DNA from: Mycobacterium sp. IS-3022
Lineage (GTDB): Bacteria > Actinomycetota > Actinomycetes > Mycobacteriales > Mycobacteriaceae
Assembly (NCBI RefSeq): GCF_001500065.1
Contig: NZ_LQIN01000050.1
Location: 1 to 64,000 of the forward strand
Reading direction: 5' to 3'
DNA length: 64,000 bases
Part shown: piece after piece, positions 23,779 through 32,402 of the stretch
Position numbering within the stretch: position 1 is the stretch's first letter
Layout: the number at the start of each line of letters is the position of its first letter
Notes under the pieces: generated by a model
What the model was told of the DNA's origin: nothing
Databases searched by the model: none
What the model saw: only the letters and a program-made list of their open reading frames with translations
Program-made: the position numbers and the translations under genes

Positions 23779-26533
23779 ACGCGCGGATCACCAGGGTGTC
23801 GAACAGCAGGCCCATGCCGATGGTCGTGCCGACCTGCGCCACGACGGTGAGCGCACTGACCGACATCGAGATCATCGTGAACGCGAAGACCAGGCCCGCC
23901 GCTGTCACCACTGATCCGCTACCGCCCATCGCGCGGATGATCGCTGTGTTGATGCCGGCCGGCAGCTCTTCTTTCAACCGCGCGACCAACAGCAGGTTGT
24001 AGTCCGCGCCGACCGCCAACAGGATGATCACGGCCATGGCCATGACCATGAACTGCAGTTCGATGCCGAGGATGTGCTGCCACACCAGGATCGACAGGCC
24101 GAAGGACGCGCCGAGGGACAACACCACGGTGCCGACGATGACCGCGGCCGCGACGAGGCTGCGCGTGATGATCAACATGATCGTGAAGATCAGCGCGAGC
24201 GCGAGGATCGCCGCGATCATCAGGTCGTAGCTGTTGCCTTCCTCCATGTCCTTGAACGAGGCAGCGGTTCCGCCGAGGTAGATCGTCGACCCTTCCCAGG
24301 GCGTGCCTTTGATGGCCTCCTTGGCGGCGAGTTTGATCGCGTCGATGCGTTTGATGCCGTCGGCGCTGAGCGGGTCGCCCTCGTGCTGGATGATCATCCG
24401 CACCGCGTGGCCGTCGGGCGAGATGAAGTTCTCCATCCCCTTCTTGAACTCTTCGTTGTCGAAGATCTCCGGCGGCAGATAGAACGTGTCGTCATTCCAC
24501 GCCTCGTTGAACGCGTCGCCCATCTCGGCCTGGTTCTCGCCCAACGCAGCCTGCTGGTCCTGCATCCCGGACTGGCTCGAGTGCATGGTCAACATCATGG
24601 TGCGCATCGTCTTCATCGACTCGATCTGCTCGGGCATCAGCGCCAGCAGTTGCGGCATCAGCGCATCGAGTCGCTCCAAGTCCGGCAGCAGTGCCTGGAT
24701 GTTGTCGGTCATCAGGTTCATGCCGTCGATCGTGTCGAAGATCGACCGCATCGAGGAGCAGACCGGGATGTTGAAGCAGTGCGGTTCCCAATAGAAGTAA
24801 TTGCGGATCGGGCGCAAGAAGTCGTCGAGATCGGCGATGTAGTCACGTAACTCGACGACATGGGCGGTCATGGTTCGGGTCTTCTCGACCATGCTGTGCG
24901 TCGTGGCGTTCATCTCGCCCATCAACGCCATCATCCTGGTCATCGTGTCGATGTTGGTCTGCATCTCGTCGGCCTGCACCAGCATGTCGGCCATCCGGTC
25001 CTGCGAGTACTTGCGGTTCAGGTCCTGGTTGACACCGCCGAGGCTCAGTTGCGCCGGGATCGTGCTGAACTCAATGGGTTTGCCGTTGGGGCGGGTGATC
25101 GCCTGGACCCGAGAAATGCCCGGCACCCGGAAAATCGCCTTCGCGATCTTGTCGACCACCAGGAAGTCCGCCGAGTTGCGAAGGTCGTGATCGGTTTCGA
25201 TGAGCAGCAATTCGGGGTTCATGGTGGCGGGAGAGAAATGTCGTTCGGCCGCGGCGAAGCCCTGGTTCGCCGGGAGGTCCGCGGGTAGATACAGGCGGTC
25301 GTTGTAATTCGGCTGGTAGCCGGGCAGCGCCAGCAGTCCGACGAGGGACAGCGCGACCGTCGCCAGCAGGACCGGTCCCGGCCAGCGGACGATGGCGGCA
25401 CCGATCTTCCGCCAGCCGCGAATGCGCATGGCGCGCTTGGGCTCCACCAACCCGAACCGGCTCGCGACGGTGATGATCGCCGGACCCAACGTCAACGCGA
25501 CCAACACCGCGATCGTCATCCCGACCGCCAGCGGAATACCCAGAGACTGGAAGTAGGGCAGTCGGGTGAACGAGAGACAGAACGTAGCGCCGGCGATCGT
25601 CATGCCCGAGCCCAGCACCACGTGAGCGGTGCCGCGGAACATAGTGTGGAAGGCCTGCTCCCGGTCTTCGCCTATCGTGCGCGCCTCCTGATAACGCCCG
25701 ATGAGGAAGATCGCGTAGTCGGTCGACGCGGCTATCGCAAGCGTGACGAGAAGGTTGGTCGCGAACGTCGACAGGCCGATCAACTCGTGATAGCCCAGGA
25801 ACGCCACCACGCCGCGCGTGGCCGCCAGCGCCAGAAAGACCATCACCAGCGTGATGAGCATCGTGGCGATCGACCGGTAGACCAGCAACAGCATCGTGAT
25901 GATGACGGCGAACGTGACGAACTCGATGATCCGTACGCTGCGGTCGCTGGCGATCTGCTGGTCGGCCAGCAGAGCCGACCCGCCGGTCACGTAAACCTTC
26001 ACACCGGGCGGCGGCGGAAGGCCGTCGACGATCTTCTGGACGGCCTCCACCGACTCGTTGGCCAGCGCCTCGCCCATGTTGCCGGCCAGATACGCCTGGA
26101 CGTAGACCGCCTTGCCGTCGGCGGACACCGCCGCGGCTTCGGTCAGCGGGTCGCCCCAGAAATCCTGGATGTGCTCGACGTGCGCGTCGTCGGCCTCGAG
26201 CCTGTCGATGAGCTCGTTGTAGTACCGGCGCGCGTCGTCGCCCAGCGGCTTTTGGCCCTCGAGGACGATCATCGCCGCGCTGTCGGACTTGAACTCCTCG
26301 AACACCTCGCCGACGCGCTTCATCGCGATCACCGACGGCGCATCCGACGGGCTCATGGAGACCGAGCGCATCTGGCCGACGACTTCGAGTTGCGGCACGG
26401 TCACGTTCAGCACCGCGATCAGCGCGACCCAGCCGACGATGATCGGAATGGCCAACCGCCGGATCCACTTGGCCAGCGGGGACCGTCGGGAATGCCCGCG
26501 CTGTTCACTCAATTCCGTGGTCGGAGTGCTCAC
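23666..26533 (-). CDS. MMPL/RND transporter (MmpL4/MmpL5-like), second copy
   Basis: A 955-aa RND-family transporter. After the N-terminal helix (IPIIVGWVALIAVLNVTV) comes a periplasmic domain and a first membrane block with the TDYAIFLIGRYQEAR signature (proton-relay Asp-Tyr). A large second periplasmic domain follows, including the helical-hairpin insert near the conserved YFYWEPHCFNIPVCSSMRS. The final membrane block has VGADYNLLLVARLKEE. The C terminus is RFWWPQRVRPRP-like. Close relatives (MmpL4/5) work with MmpS to export siderophores and drugs. It is about 101 bp from the upstream gene and paralogous to the mmpL at 27416-30322. Confidence 0.92.
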   Translation of the reverse strand: MSTPTTELSEQRGHSRRSPLAKWIRRLAIPIIVGWVALIAVLNVTVPQLEVVGQMRSVSMSPSDAPSVIAMKRVGEVFEEFKSDSAAMIVLEGQKPLGDDARRYYNELIDRLEADDAHVEHIQDFWGDPLTEAAAVSADGKAVYVQAYLAGNMGEALANESVEAVQKIVDGLPPPPGVKVYVTGGSALLADQQIASDRSVRIIEFVTFAVIITMLLLVYRSIATMLITLVMVFLALAATRGVVAFLGYHELIGLSTFATNLLVTLAIAASTDYAIFLIGRYQEARTIGEDREQAFHTMFRGTAHVVLGSGMTIAGATFCLSFTRLPYFQSLGIPLAVGMTIAVLVALTLGPAIITVASRFGLVEPKRAMRIRGWRKIGAAIVRWPGPVLLATVALSLVGLLALPGYQPNYNDRLYLPADLPANQGFAAAERHFSPATMNPELLLIETDHDLRNSADFLVVDKIAKAIFRVPGISRVQAITRPNGKPIEFSTIPAQLSLGGVNQDLNRKYSQDRMADMLVQADEMQTNIDTMTRMMALMGEMNATTHSMVEKTRTMTAHVVELRDYIADLDDFLRPIRNYFYWEPHCFNIPVCSSMRSIFDTIDGMNLMTDNIQALLPDLERLDALMPQLLALMPEQIESMKTMRTMMLTMHSSQSGMQDQQAALGENQAEMGDAFNEAWNDDTFYLPPEIFDNEEFKKGMENFISPDGHAVRMIIQHEGDPLSADGIKRIDAIKLAAKEAIKGTPWEGSTIYLGGTAASFKDMEEGNSYDLMIAAILALALIFTIMLIITRSLVAAAVIVGTVVLSLGASFGLSILVWQHILGIELQFMVMAMAVIILLAVGADYNLLLVARLKEELPAGINTAIIRAMGGSGSVVTAAGLVFAFTMISMSVSALTVVAQVGTTIGMGLLFDTLVIRAFMTPSIAALLGRWFWWPQRVRPRPKPVPWPSPSQLTR

Positions 26534-26634
26534 CAGGAATTCACCTCGGCGGAGCTCCTCCCATGGTTGTCAGGAATTCAGGCGGACAGAGCCCGCTGTG
26601 CGGCGGGCTGGCCTGAGTCGGCGTTTGAACGCGG

Positions 26635-27075
26635 CTACCAGTTCCAGACTTCGGGCTGGCTCGGTGGGTAGTTCATGCAGACCTCGGTCGCATGCGCGAC
26701 GACACCCTTGTTGTTGAAGAACAGCTTGGCCCAGTTACCCCACCGGGTCGCCATCTGCTCGTAGAAAACGTTCGTCGCGGTGTTTTCCGAGTACTGACGA
26801 CGGCCCGCGTAGTCCAACGAGAAGAACCAGTAGATCCGGTCGCGCGCGCCCTTTTGGACATCGAGCGGCCTGTTCTTGTAATCGATCATGTACCGCTCGT
26901 AATAGAACGGGTCCTTGTCCCGAACGGCGGCCATGTATTGGTCGACCGTGCAGGTGGTCCTGAGCATCCGGTTCGGGATCGGGTAGTCGTCGGTGGCGTC
27001 CGCGGCCGCCGCACCCGGGAAGATCATCGCCGCGCAGCCAAAAGTGGCCAACGCGATGGTCGCTTTACGAATCAC
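26635..27075 (-). CDS. Secreted protein, DUF5078-like
   Basis: A 146-aa precursor. The GTG at 27075 has GGAG 7 nt upstream and overlaps the preceding gene by 4 bp. A Sec signal peptide (about 1-26, ending in AAAADA) is followed by a mature domain with PNRMLRTTCTVDQYMAAV, then YYERYMIDYKNRP and NWAKLFFNNKGVVAHATEVC, with two cysteines likely disulfide-bonded. I believe this is the mycobacterial DUF5078 type, but I could not check. It sits inside an mmpS-mmpL operon, which suggests an accessory role in envelope export. Confidence 0.75.
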   Translation of the reverse strand: MIRKATIALATFGCAAMIFPGAAAADATDDYPIPNRMLRTTCTVDQYMAAVRDKDPFYYERYMIDYKNRPLDVQKGARDRIYWFFSLDYAGRRQYSENTATNVFYEQMATRWGNWAKLFFNNKGVVAHATEVCMNYPPSQPEVWNW

Positions 27076-27419
27076 TGCAAAACTCCTTGATCGCGTGCTT
27101 GGTCCAGGATCGGCAGCAGGTCGGGGCAATAGAAGCGCAGCGCCCCCGCCAGGAATTTCCAGGTCTGCTCCGTGCTGTTCTGACTCCGCGGCAGTTGGTC
27201 GCGGACGAAGTTTGCCGACGCGAAGGCGTCCCTGTCGACGCCCTTGCGCTGCCGCTTACAGGTGATCTTGCCGATCCAGGCGTTGTAGTCCTTCTGGCCG
27301 TAGATGCCGTAGGTGTGCAGCTCGTTGGTGAAGTCGGTGTCGATGTCCTGCGCCTGTGCGGGCACCGCCAACGTCAACGCCGCGGCGGCGGTGGCAACTG
27401 CGACGATCAGTCTCTTCAT
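27072..27419 (-). CDS. Secreted DUF732-family protein
   Basis: A 115-aa precursor with a Sec signal peptide (MKRLIVAVATAAAALTL... ending AQAQ, about 1-23). A small helical mature domain has the DUF732 pattern: FTNELHTYGIYG early, Cys in KITCKR and Cys in RFYCPDLLPI near the end. The ATG at 27419 overlaps the mmpL stop (ATGA) and its own stop overlaps the next gene (GTGA), so it is translationally coupled on both sides. DUF732 proteins are common small mycobacterial exported proteins of unknown function. Confidence 0.8.
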   Translation of the reverse strand: MKRLIVAVATAAAALTLAVPAQAQDIDTDFTNELHTYGIYGQKDYNAWIGKITCKRQRKGVDRDAFASANFVRDQLPRSQNSTEQTWKFLAGALRFYCPDLLPILDQARDQGVLQ

Positions 27420-30322
27420 GACTGGGCTCCTTCTGGACCGGACGGCGTCAATTCTCTGGGTCTGGGCCACGGTACGGGTACCGGTCGTTCCCGTACCCGC
27501 TGTGGCCACCAGAACCACTTACCCATGAGCGCCGCGATGGACGGCGTCATGAATGCCCGGATGACAAGAGTATCGAACAACAGGCCCAGTCCGATGGTGG
27601 TTCCGACTTGTCCGATGACTGTGAGTTCGCTGACCGCCATCGACATCATGGTGAACGCGAATACCAGGCCGGCCGATGTGACGACGGAACCGCTGCCGCC
27701 CATCGCGCGGATGATCCCGGTCTTGATGCCCGCGTGCAGTTCCTCTTTGAGCCGCGACACCAGTAGCAGGTTGTAGTCGGCGCCGACGGCCAACAGGATG
27801 ATGACCGCCATCGCCATCACCATCCAGTGCAGCTCGATACCGAGGATGTGCTGCCAGATCAGGATCGACAAGCCGAACGAGGCTGCCAGCGAGATCACCA
27901 CGGTGCCGACGATCACCGCGGCAGCGACCACGGCCCGGGTAAGGATGAGCATGATCGTGAAGATCAACGCCAGCGCCAGGATCGCCGCGATCATGAGGTC
28001 GTAGTTGTTGCCGTCGGACATGTCCTTGTAGACCGAGGCGGTGCCGGCGAGGTAGATCTTGGAGCCCTCCAGCGGCGTGCCCTTGATGGCTTCCTTGGCA
28101 GCCTGTTTGATCGCGTCGATGCGCGCAATGCCTTCGGGGGTCATCGGATCGCCGTCGTGGGCGATGATGAAGCGCACCGACTTGCCGTCCGGTGAGATGA
28201 AGTTCTCCATACCCTTCTTGAACTCTTCGTTGTCGAAGACTTCCGGCGGCAGATAGAAGGAGTCGTCGTTCATCGATGCGTCGAACGCGTCGCCCATGGC
28301 CGTCGAGTTCTCCTGCATCGCGGCCATCTGATCCTGTAGCCCCTTCTGCGAGGAGTACATGGTCAACATCATGGTTCGCATCGTTTTCATGGTGTCGATC
28401 ATCGGCGGCATCAACGTGACCATCTGCGGCATCAACTTGTCCAGCCGCTCCATGTCGGGCAGGAGGTTCTGAATGTCGTCGGTCATCGTGTTGATGCCGT
28501 CGAGGGTGTCGAAGACCGAGCGGAACGCCCAGCAGATCGGGATGTTGAAGCAGTGCGGTTCCCAGTAGAAGTAGTTGCGGATCGGCCGGAAGAAATCGTC
28601 GAAATTGGCGATGCTGTCCCGCAATTCGGCGACGTCGACGGTCATGTCCTTCATCTTGGTGACCATGCTGTGCGTGGTGGCCGCCATCTCCTCGGTGAGC
28701 GCCGACATCCGCTCCATGTTCTTGATGGTTTTGGACATCTCCTCGGCCTGCACGAGCATGTCGGCCATCCGGTCCTGCAGGTACTTCTGGTTCATCTGCT
28801 GGGTGGTGCCCTGCATGCTGATCTGGAACGGAATCGAGGTGTGCTCGATCGGTTTGCCGTCGGGCCGGGTGATGGCCTGCACCCGGGAGATTCCCGGTAC
28901 CCGGAACACCTGCTTGGCGATCTTGTCGATCACCAGGAAGTCCGCGGAATTGCGCAGATCATGGTCGCTTTCGACCATCAGCAGTTCCGGGTTCATCCGG
29001 GCCGGCGAGAAGTGCCGGTCCGCGGCCGCGTAACCCTGGTTGGCCGGCAGGTCGGCGGGCAGGTAGTTCCGGTCGTTGTAGTTGGTGCGATAGCCGGGCA
29101 GCGCGAGCAGACCCACCAGAGACAGCGCGATCGTCGCGACCAGGATCGGTCCGGGCCAGCGCACGACCGCCGCTCCGACCTTGCGCCAGCCCCGCACGCG
29201 CATCGCTCGCTTCGGCTCGAGCACCTTGCCGAATCTGCTTGCGATGCTGATGATCGCCGGCCCGAGCGTCAGCGCGGCCAGAACCGAGGTGACCATGCCG
29301 ACGGCGAGCGGCACACCCATGGTCTGGAAGTAGGGCAGCCGGGTGAAGCTCAGGCAGAACAACGCGCCGGCGATCGTCAGACCGGAGCCGAGCACCACAT
29401 GCGCGGTCCCGTGGAACATCGTGTAGTAGGAGGACTCGCGGTCCTCCCCGGCGCCGCGGGCCTCCTGATAGCGGCCCGTCAGGAAGATCGCGTAGTCGGT
29501 TCCCGCGGCGATCGCCAAGGTGACGAGGAGGTTGCTCGCGAACGTCGAGAGCCCGATGATCTCGTGGTACCCGAGGAACGCCACCATTCCGCGGGCCGCG
29601 GACAACTGCAGCACGACCATCACGAGCGTCAGCACCACCGTGATGATCGACCGGTAGACCAGCAGCAGCATCACGATGATCACGGTGAACGTGAGCGCTT
29701 CGATGACCCGGAGGCTGCGGTCGCCGGCGATGTGCTGGTCGGCCGCGAGTGCCGCCGGACCGGTCACGTAGGCCTTCACGCCCGGTGGTGGCTGCATCTC
29801 TGCGACCATGTCCTGCACCGCTTCGACCGACTCGTTGGCCAGCGCCTCACCCTGGTTACCCGACAGGTAGACCTGGACGTAGGCGGCCTTGCCGTCGCTG
29901 CTCTGCGCACCGGAGGCGGTCAGCGGATCACTCCAGAAGTCCTGGACGCTCTGGACGTGCTTCGTGTCGGCCTCGAGCTTGTCGATCATCCGGTCGTAGA
30001 AGGCGCGGCTGTCCTCGCCGAGGGGCTGCTCGCCCTCGAGCACGATCATCGCCGAACTGTCGGAGTCGTACTCTTCGAAGACCTTGCCGACGCGCTTCAT
30101 CGCGATCATCGACGGCGCCGAGTCGGGGCTCATCGAGACCGCGCGCATCTGACCGACCGTTTCCAACTGGGGCACAGTCACATTGAGCAACGCGATCAGC
30201 ACAACCCAGCCGATGATGATCGGCAGCGCGAACAGCCGGATGGTGCGCGGGATGAAGGGCCGCTTGGCGTGCCGGACGGGCGGGAAGGCGTCCGTGGGGA
30301 TCTCGTTCGTCGGGGTGCTCAT
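27416..30322 (-). CDS. MMPL/RND transporter (MmpL4/MmpL5-like)
   Basis: A 968-aa RND transporter. It shares family landmarks with MmpL4/5: the N-terminal IIIGWVVLIALLNVTVPQLE, GTDYAIFLTGRYQEAR with the proton-relay Asp-Tyr, YFYWEPHCFNIPICWAFRS in the periplasmic insert, VGADYNLLLVSRLKEEL and the C-terminal KWFWWPQRV. The ATG overlaps the mmpS stop (ATGA), the classic mmpS-mmpL arrangement. By family it would export siderophores, lipids or drugs. It is clearly paralogous to the mmpL at 23666-26533, and the two flank a pair of small secreted proteins. Confidence 0.94.
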   Translation of the reverse strand: MSTPTNEIPTDAFPPVRHAKRPFIPRTIRLFALPIIIGWVVLIALLNVTVPQLETVGQMRAVSMSPDSAPSMIAMKRVGKVFEEYDSDSSAMIVLEGEQPLGEDSRAFYDRMIDKLEADTKHVQSVQDFWSDPLTASGAQSSDGKAAYVQVYLSGNQGEALANESVEAVQDMVAEMQPPPGVKAYVTGPAALAADQHIAGDRSLRVIEALTFTVIIVMLLLVYRSIITVVLTLVMVVLQLSAARGMVAFLGYHEIIGLSTFASNLLVTLAIAAGTDYAIFLTGRYQEARGAGEDRESSYYTMFHGTAHVVLGSGLTIAGALFCLSFTRLPYFQTMGVPLAVGMVTSVLAALTLGPAIISIASRFGKVLEPKRAMRVRGWRKVGAAVVRWPGPILVATIALSLVGLLALPGYRTNYNDRNYLPADLPANQGYAAADRHFSPARMNPELLMVESDHDLRNSADFLVIDKIAKQVFRVPGISRVQAITRPDGKPIEHTSIPFQISMQGTTQQMNQKYLQDRMADMLVQAEEMSKTIKNMERMSALTEEMAATTHSMVTKMKDMTVDVAELRDSIANFDDFFRPIRNYFYWEPHCFNIPICWAFRSVFDTLDGINTMTDDIQNLLPDMERLDKLMPQMVTLMPPMIDTMKTMRTMMLTMYSSQKGLQDQMAAMQENSTAMGDAFDASMNDDSFYLPPEVFDNEEFKKGMENFISPDGKSVRFIIAHDGDPMTPEGIARIDAIKQAAKEAIKGTPLEGSKIYLAGTASVYKDMSDGNNYDLMIAAILALALIFTIMLILTRAVVAAAVIVGTVVISLAASFGLSILIWQHILGIELHWMVMAMAVIILLAVGADYNLLLVSRLKEELHAGIKTGIIRAMGGSGSVVTSAGLVFAFTMMSMAVSELTVIGQVGTTIGLGLLFDTLVIRAFMTPSIAALMGKWFWWPQRVRERPVPVPWPRPRELTPSGPEGAQS

Positions 30323-30747
30323 GCGGACTTCACAAAGCAGAAGGTTTGGGCGCTCACGCCGGTGGAGGATCTTTCGTCCTTGACTTCGTCATCGACGGTG
30401 ATCCGGCAGGTGATGCTGGTGCCGTCGCCTTGGGCGACGATGTTGGGAGCCGCCGACGGCGCAGTGGTCTGCAACGTCAGCGACCACGGCAGCGACGCGC
30501 CGTCGATCCGTTGCGGTCTGGCGTCGAGGTCCAGATAGTTGATGTCCGCATACGACCCATTGCCGAATATCTCGTACTTGATGACTTTCGGGTCGAACGG
30601 CTCGGGATCGTCGGCGAACACCCTGGGGGTGACGAGGATGCCCTCGGCGCCGAAGAAGGTGCGGATGCGGCTGACGGTGAACCCGGCGATGGTCACCACG
30701 ACGATGATGACGATCGGGAGCCAGACCTTTTTCGCAAGTCGGAACAT
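30319..30747 (-). CDS. MmpS-family transport accessory protein (MmpS5-like)
   Basis: A 142-aa protein with one N-terminal transmembrane helix (VWLPIVIIVVVTIAGFTV, about 8-25) and an exported beta-rich domain. It closely follows MmpS5/MmpS4: RIRTFFGAEGILVTP, FADDPEPFDPKV, NYLDLDARPQRIDGA, APNIVAQGDGTSITC and a terminal TFCFVKSA. The family assists the cognate MmpL in siderophore and drug export. It is the first gene of the minus-strand operon, with its promoter in the 160 bp before the TetR gene's end. Confidence 0.93.
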   Translation of the reverse strand: MFRLAKKVWLPIVIIVVVTIAGFTVSRIRTFFGAEGILVTPRVFADDPEPFDPKVIKYEIFGNGSYADINYLDLDARPQRIDGASLPWSLTLQTTAPSAAPNIVAQGDGTSITCRITVDDEVKDERSSTGVSAQTFCFVKSA

Positions 30748-30818
30748 CTACCGTTCCCGCCCGGTGCAACCCATATCCGCCCTCAAGTCGTATTCATCGC
30801 TGTGCATGCGCTGTGCGT

Positions 30819-30837
30819 AACTTAGCCCGTATAAGTT
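30819..30837. promoter_or_regulatory. Palindrome in the mmpS promoter region
   Basis: An inverted repeat AACTTA (30819-30824) and TAAGTT (30832-30837) with a 7-bp spacer, about 70-90 bp upstream of the mmpS start on the minus strand. It is A/T-rich against a GC-rich background and has operator-like geometry. The cognate regulator is unknown; the adjacent TetR has a different palindrome at its own promoter. Confidence 0.45.
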
Positions 30838-30907
30838 CTCACTGAGCCCCAGGTTAACTCAAGTCATCGTGCTGCTGGTCACCACCGCGTCGACGGTGTG
30901 GTCCAGG

Positions 30908-31504
30908 TCACAATGACTGGGTCTCGAAGCGATCCAGGTAGCGCTCGATGAATGCTTCGGCCTCGGCATGACCCCGGGTTATGCCGAGCCCCCGTTCGAG
31001 CAGCACGATGCGGGCGAGGCTCGTGACGATCATAGACATGACTATCGGCGGGAACGCCTCCACGTCCGCGCCGTGCGCCTTCATCGCCGTCGCCACGACG
31101 TTCTCTTCGACAACGCCGAAACGCTCAGCGTATGCGGCGATCTCGCTGCGAATGGCCTTGCGATGGTTGGCCAGGGCCATGAACTCCATGAACAACCTTG
31201 CGCCATGAGTGCTGTTGAGCCGCCACAGTGCGTGAAGGGGTTCCTCGGCCGCCACCGCCTCGCGCTGCCGCGCCAGGTTGGCCTCAGCGCCTTCCCGCAG
31301 CACCGCCAGGAACAGGTCGTCCATGCTCGGGAAGTAGTAGTGCACCAGGGCCGGCTTCACGCCGGCCTTGGCCGCCACCCGCCGCGAGGTGGCCGCGGCG
31401 TAACCCTCGTCGAGCATCACCTGGGCGGTCGCCTCGATCAGTGCCGATCGAGTCGCCGACTCGCGGCCACCCCTTGACCGGTCGCCGACCTGGCTGCTAG
31501 ACAT
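30908..31504 (-). CDS. TetR-family transcriptional regulator
   Basis: A 198-aa protein. The N-terminal TetR helix-turn-helix spans about 18-62 (RSALIEATAQVMLDEGYAAAT, SRRVAAKAGVKPALVHYYF). The rest is an all-helical ligand-binding and dimerisation domain. It diverges from the SDR-P450 operon across 53 bp that contain a perfect 20-bp palindrome, so it probably represses itself and that operon. The ligand may be a CoA thioester or pathway substrate, as for other mycobacterial catabolic TetRs, but this is inference. It lies upstream of mmpS in the same direction. Confidence 0.9.
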   Translation of the reverse strand: MSSSQVGDRSRGGRESATRSALIEATAQVMLDEGYAAATSRRVAAKAGVKPALVHYYFPSMDDLFLAVLREGAEANLARQREAVAAEEPLHALWRLNSTHGARLFMEFMALANHRKAIRSEIAAYAERFGVVEENVVATAMKAHGADVEAFPPIVMSMIVTSLARIVLLERGLGITRGHAEAEAFIERYLDRFETQSL

Positions 31505-31518
31505 GGCGCCAGCCTAAG

Positions 31519-31538
31519 TGTTGGGCGATCGCCCAACA
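31519..31538. promoter_or_regulatory. TetR operator palindrome
   Basis: TGTTGGGCGATCGCCCAACA is a perfect 20-bp palindrome. It sits in the 53-bp gap between the divergent TetR and SDR start codons, 14 bp from the TetR start and 19 bp from the SDR start, where a bound dimer would block both promoters. Confidence 0.85.
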
Positions 31539-31557
31539 AGCGAGGGGAGCGGCGGCG

Positions 31558-32394
31558 ATGGCTGGTCGGGTAGCGGGCAAGGTTGCGTTCGTCACCGGTG
31601 CGGCACGGGGACAGGGCCGCAGCCACGCGGTGCGGTTGGCGCAGGAGGGAGCCGACATCATCGCGGTCGACGTGTGCCGGGCGTTCGAGGATTCACCCGC
31701 GGAAGGGTCCACTCCGGCAGACCTCGCCGAGACCGCCGACATGGTCAAGAACCTCGACCGGCGGATCGTCACTGCGCAGGTCGACGTCTGTGACTACGAC
31801 GCGCTCAAGGCGGCCGTCGACGACGGCGTCGAGCAACTGGGCCGTCTCGACATCGTCGTCGCCAACGCCGGTATCGGAACCGTCGGCACGAAACTGCACA
31901 AGCTCGCCGAAGACACCTGGCGGGAGATGATCGACGTGAACCTCGCCGGGGTGTGGAAGTCGGTGAAGGCCGGCGTCCCGCACCTGCTGGCCGGCGGGCG
32001 CGGCGGATCGATCGTGTTGACGAGCTCGGTTGCCGGTCTGAAGGCCTATCCCCACACCGGGCACTACACCGCGGCCAAACACGGTGTTGTCGGCTTGATG
32101 CGGACGTTCGCCGTCGAGCTCGGCCAGCACTCGATCCGGGTCAACTCGGTTCATCCCACCCACGTCAACACGCCGCTGCTGATGAACGAGCAGACGTATC
32201 GGATGTTTCGCCCCGACTTGGACAAGCCCGGCCCCGACGACCTCGCCCCGATCTGTCAGACATTCCACATGCTGCCGATCCCGTGGGTCGAGGCGGAGGA
32301 CATCAGCAACGCGGTGCTGTTCCTCGCCTCGGACGAATCCCGTTACATCACAGGCGTTCCGCTGCCCGTTGACGCAGGCAGCTGTCTGAAATAG
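31558..32394 (+). CDS. Mycofactocin-coupled SDR oxidoreductase
   Basis: A 278-aa short-chain dehydrogenase. The nucleotide loop is TGAARGQG (13-20), followed by RSHAVRLAQEGADIIAVDVC. This wording (ARGQGRSHA) is typical of the mycofactocin-coupled SDR family, which keeps NAD tightly bound and passes electrons to mycofactocin. NAG (VVANAGIG), the catalytic Ser in LTSSVAG and Tyr-x3-Lys in YTAAKHG are all present. It probably oxidises an alcohol of the island's substrate. AGGGGAG lies just upstream of the ATG. The P450 gene starts 8 bp after its stop. Confidence 0.88.
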   Translation: MAGRVAGKVAFVTGAARGQGRSHAVRLAQEGADIIAVDVCRAFEDSPAEGSTPADLAETADMVKNLDRRIVTAQVDVCDYDALKAAVDDGVEQLGRLDIVVANAGIGTVGTKLHKLAEDTWREMIDVNLAGVWKSVKAGVPHLLAGGRGGSIVLTSSVAGLKAYPHTGHYTAAKHGVVGLMRTFAVELGQHSIRVNSVHPTHVNTPLLMNEQTYRMFRPDLDKPGPDDLAPICQTFHMLPIPWVEAEDISNAVLFLASDESRYITGVPLPVDAGSCLK

Positions 32395-32402
32395 AGAAGA
32401 CC

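Noticed and set aside
28553..30538. A 661-codon open frame on the plus strand opposite mmpL and mmpS
   Set aside because: It lies antisense to two clear genes, is rich in His, Arg, Asp and Gly as expected for a GC-rich shadow frame, and shows no family motif.
19765..31504. Integrated prophage or mobile island at tRNA-Pro
   Set aside because: No integrase, transposase, phage gene or second tRNA end was found; only the gene content changes.
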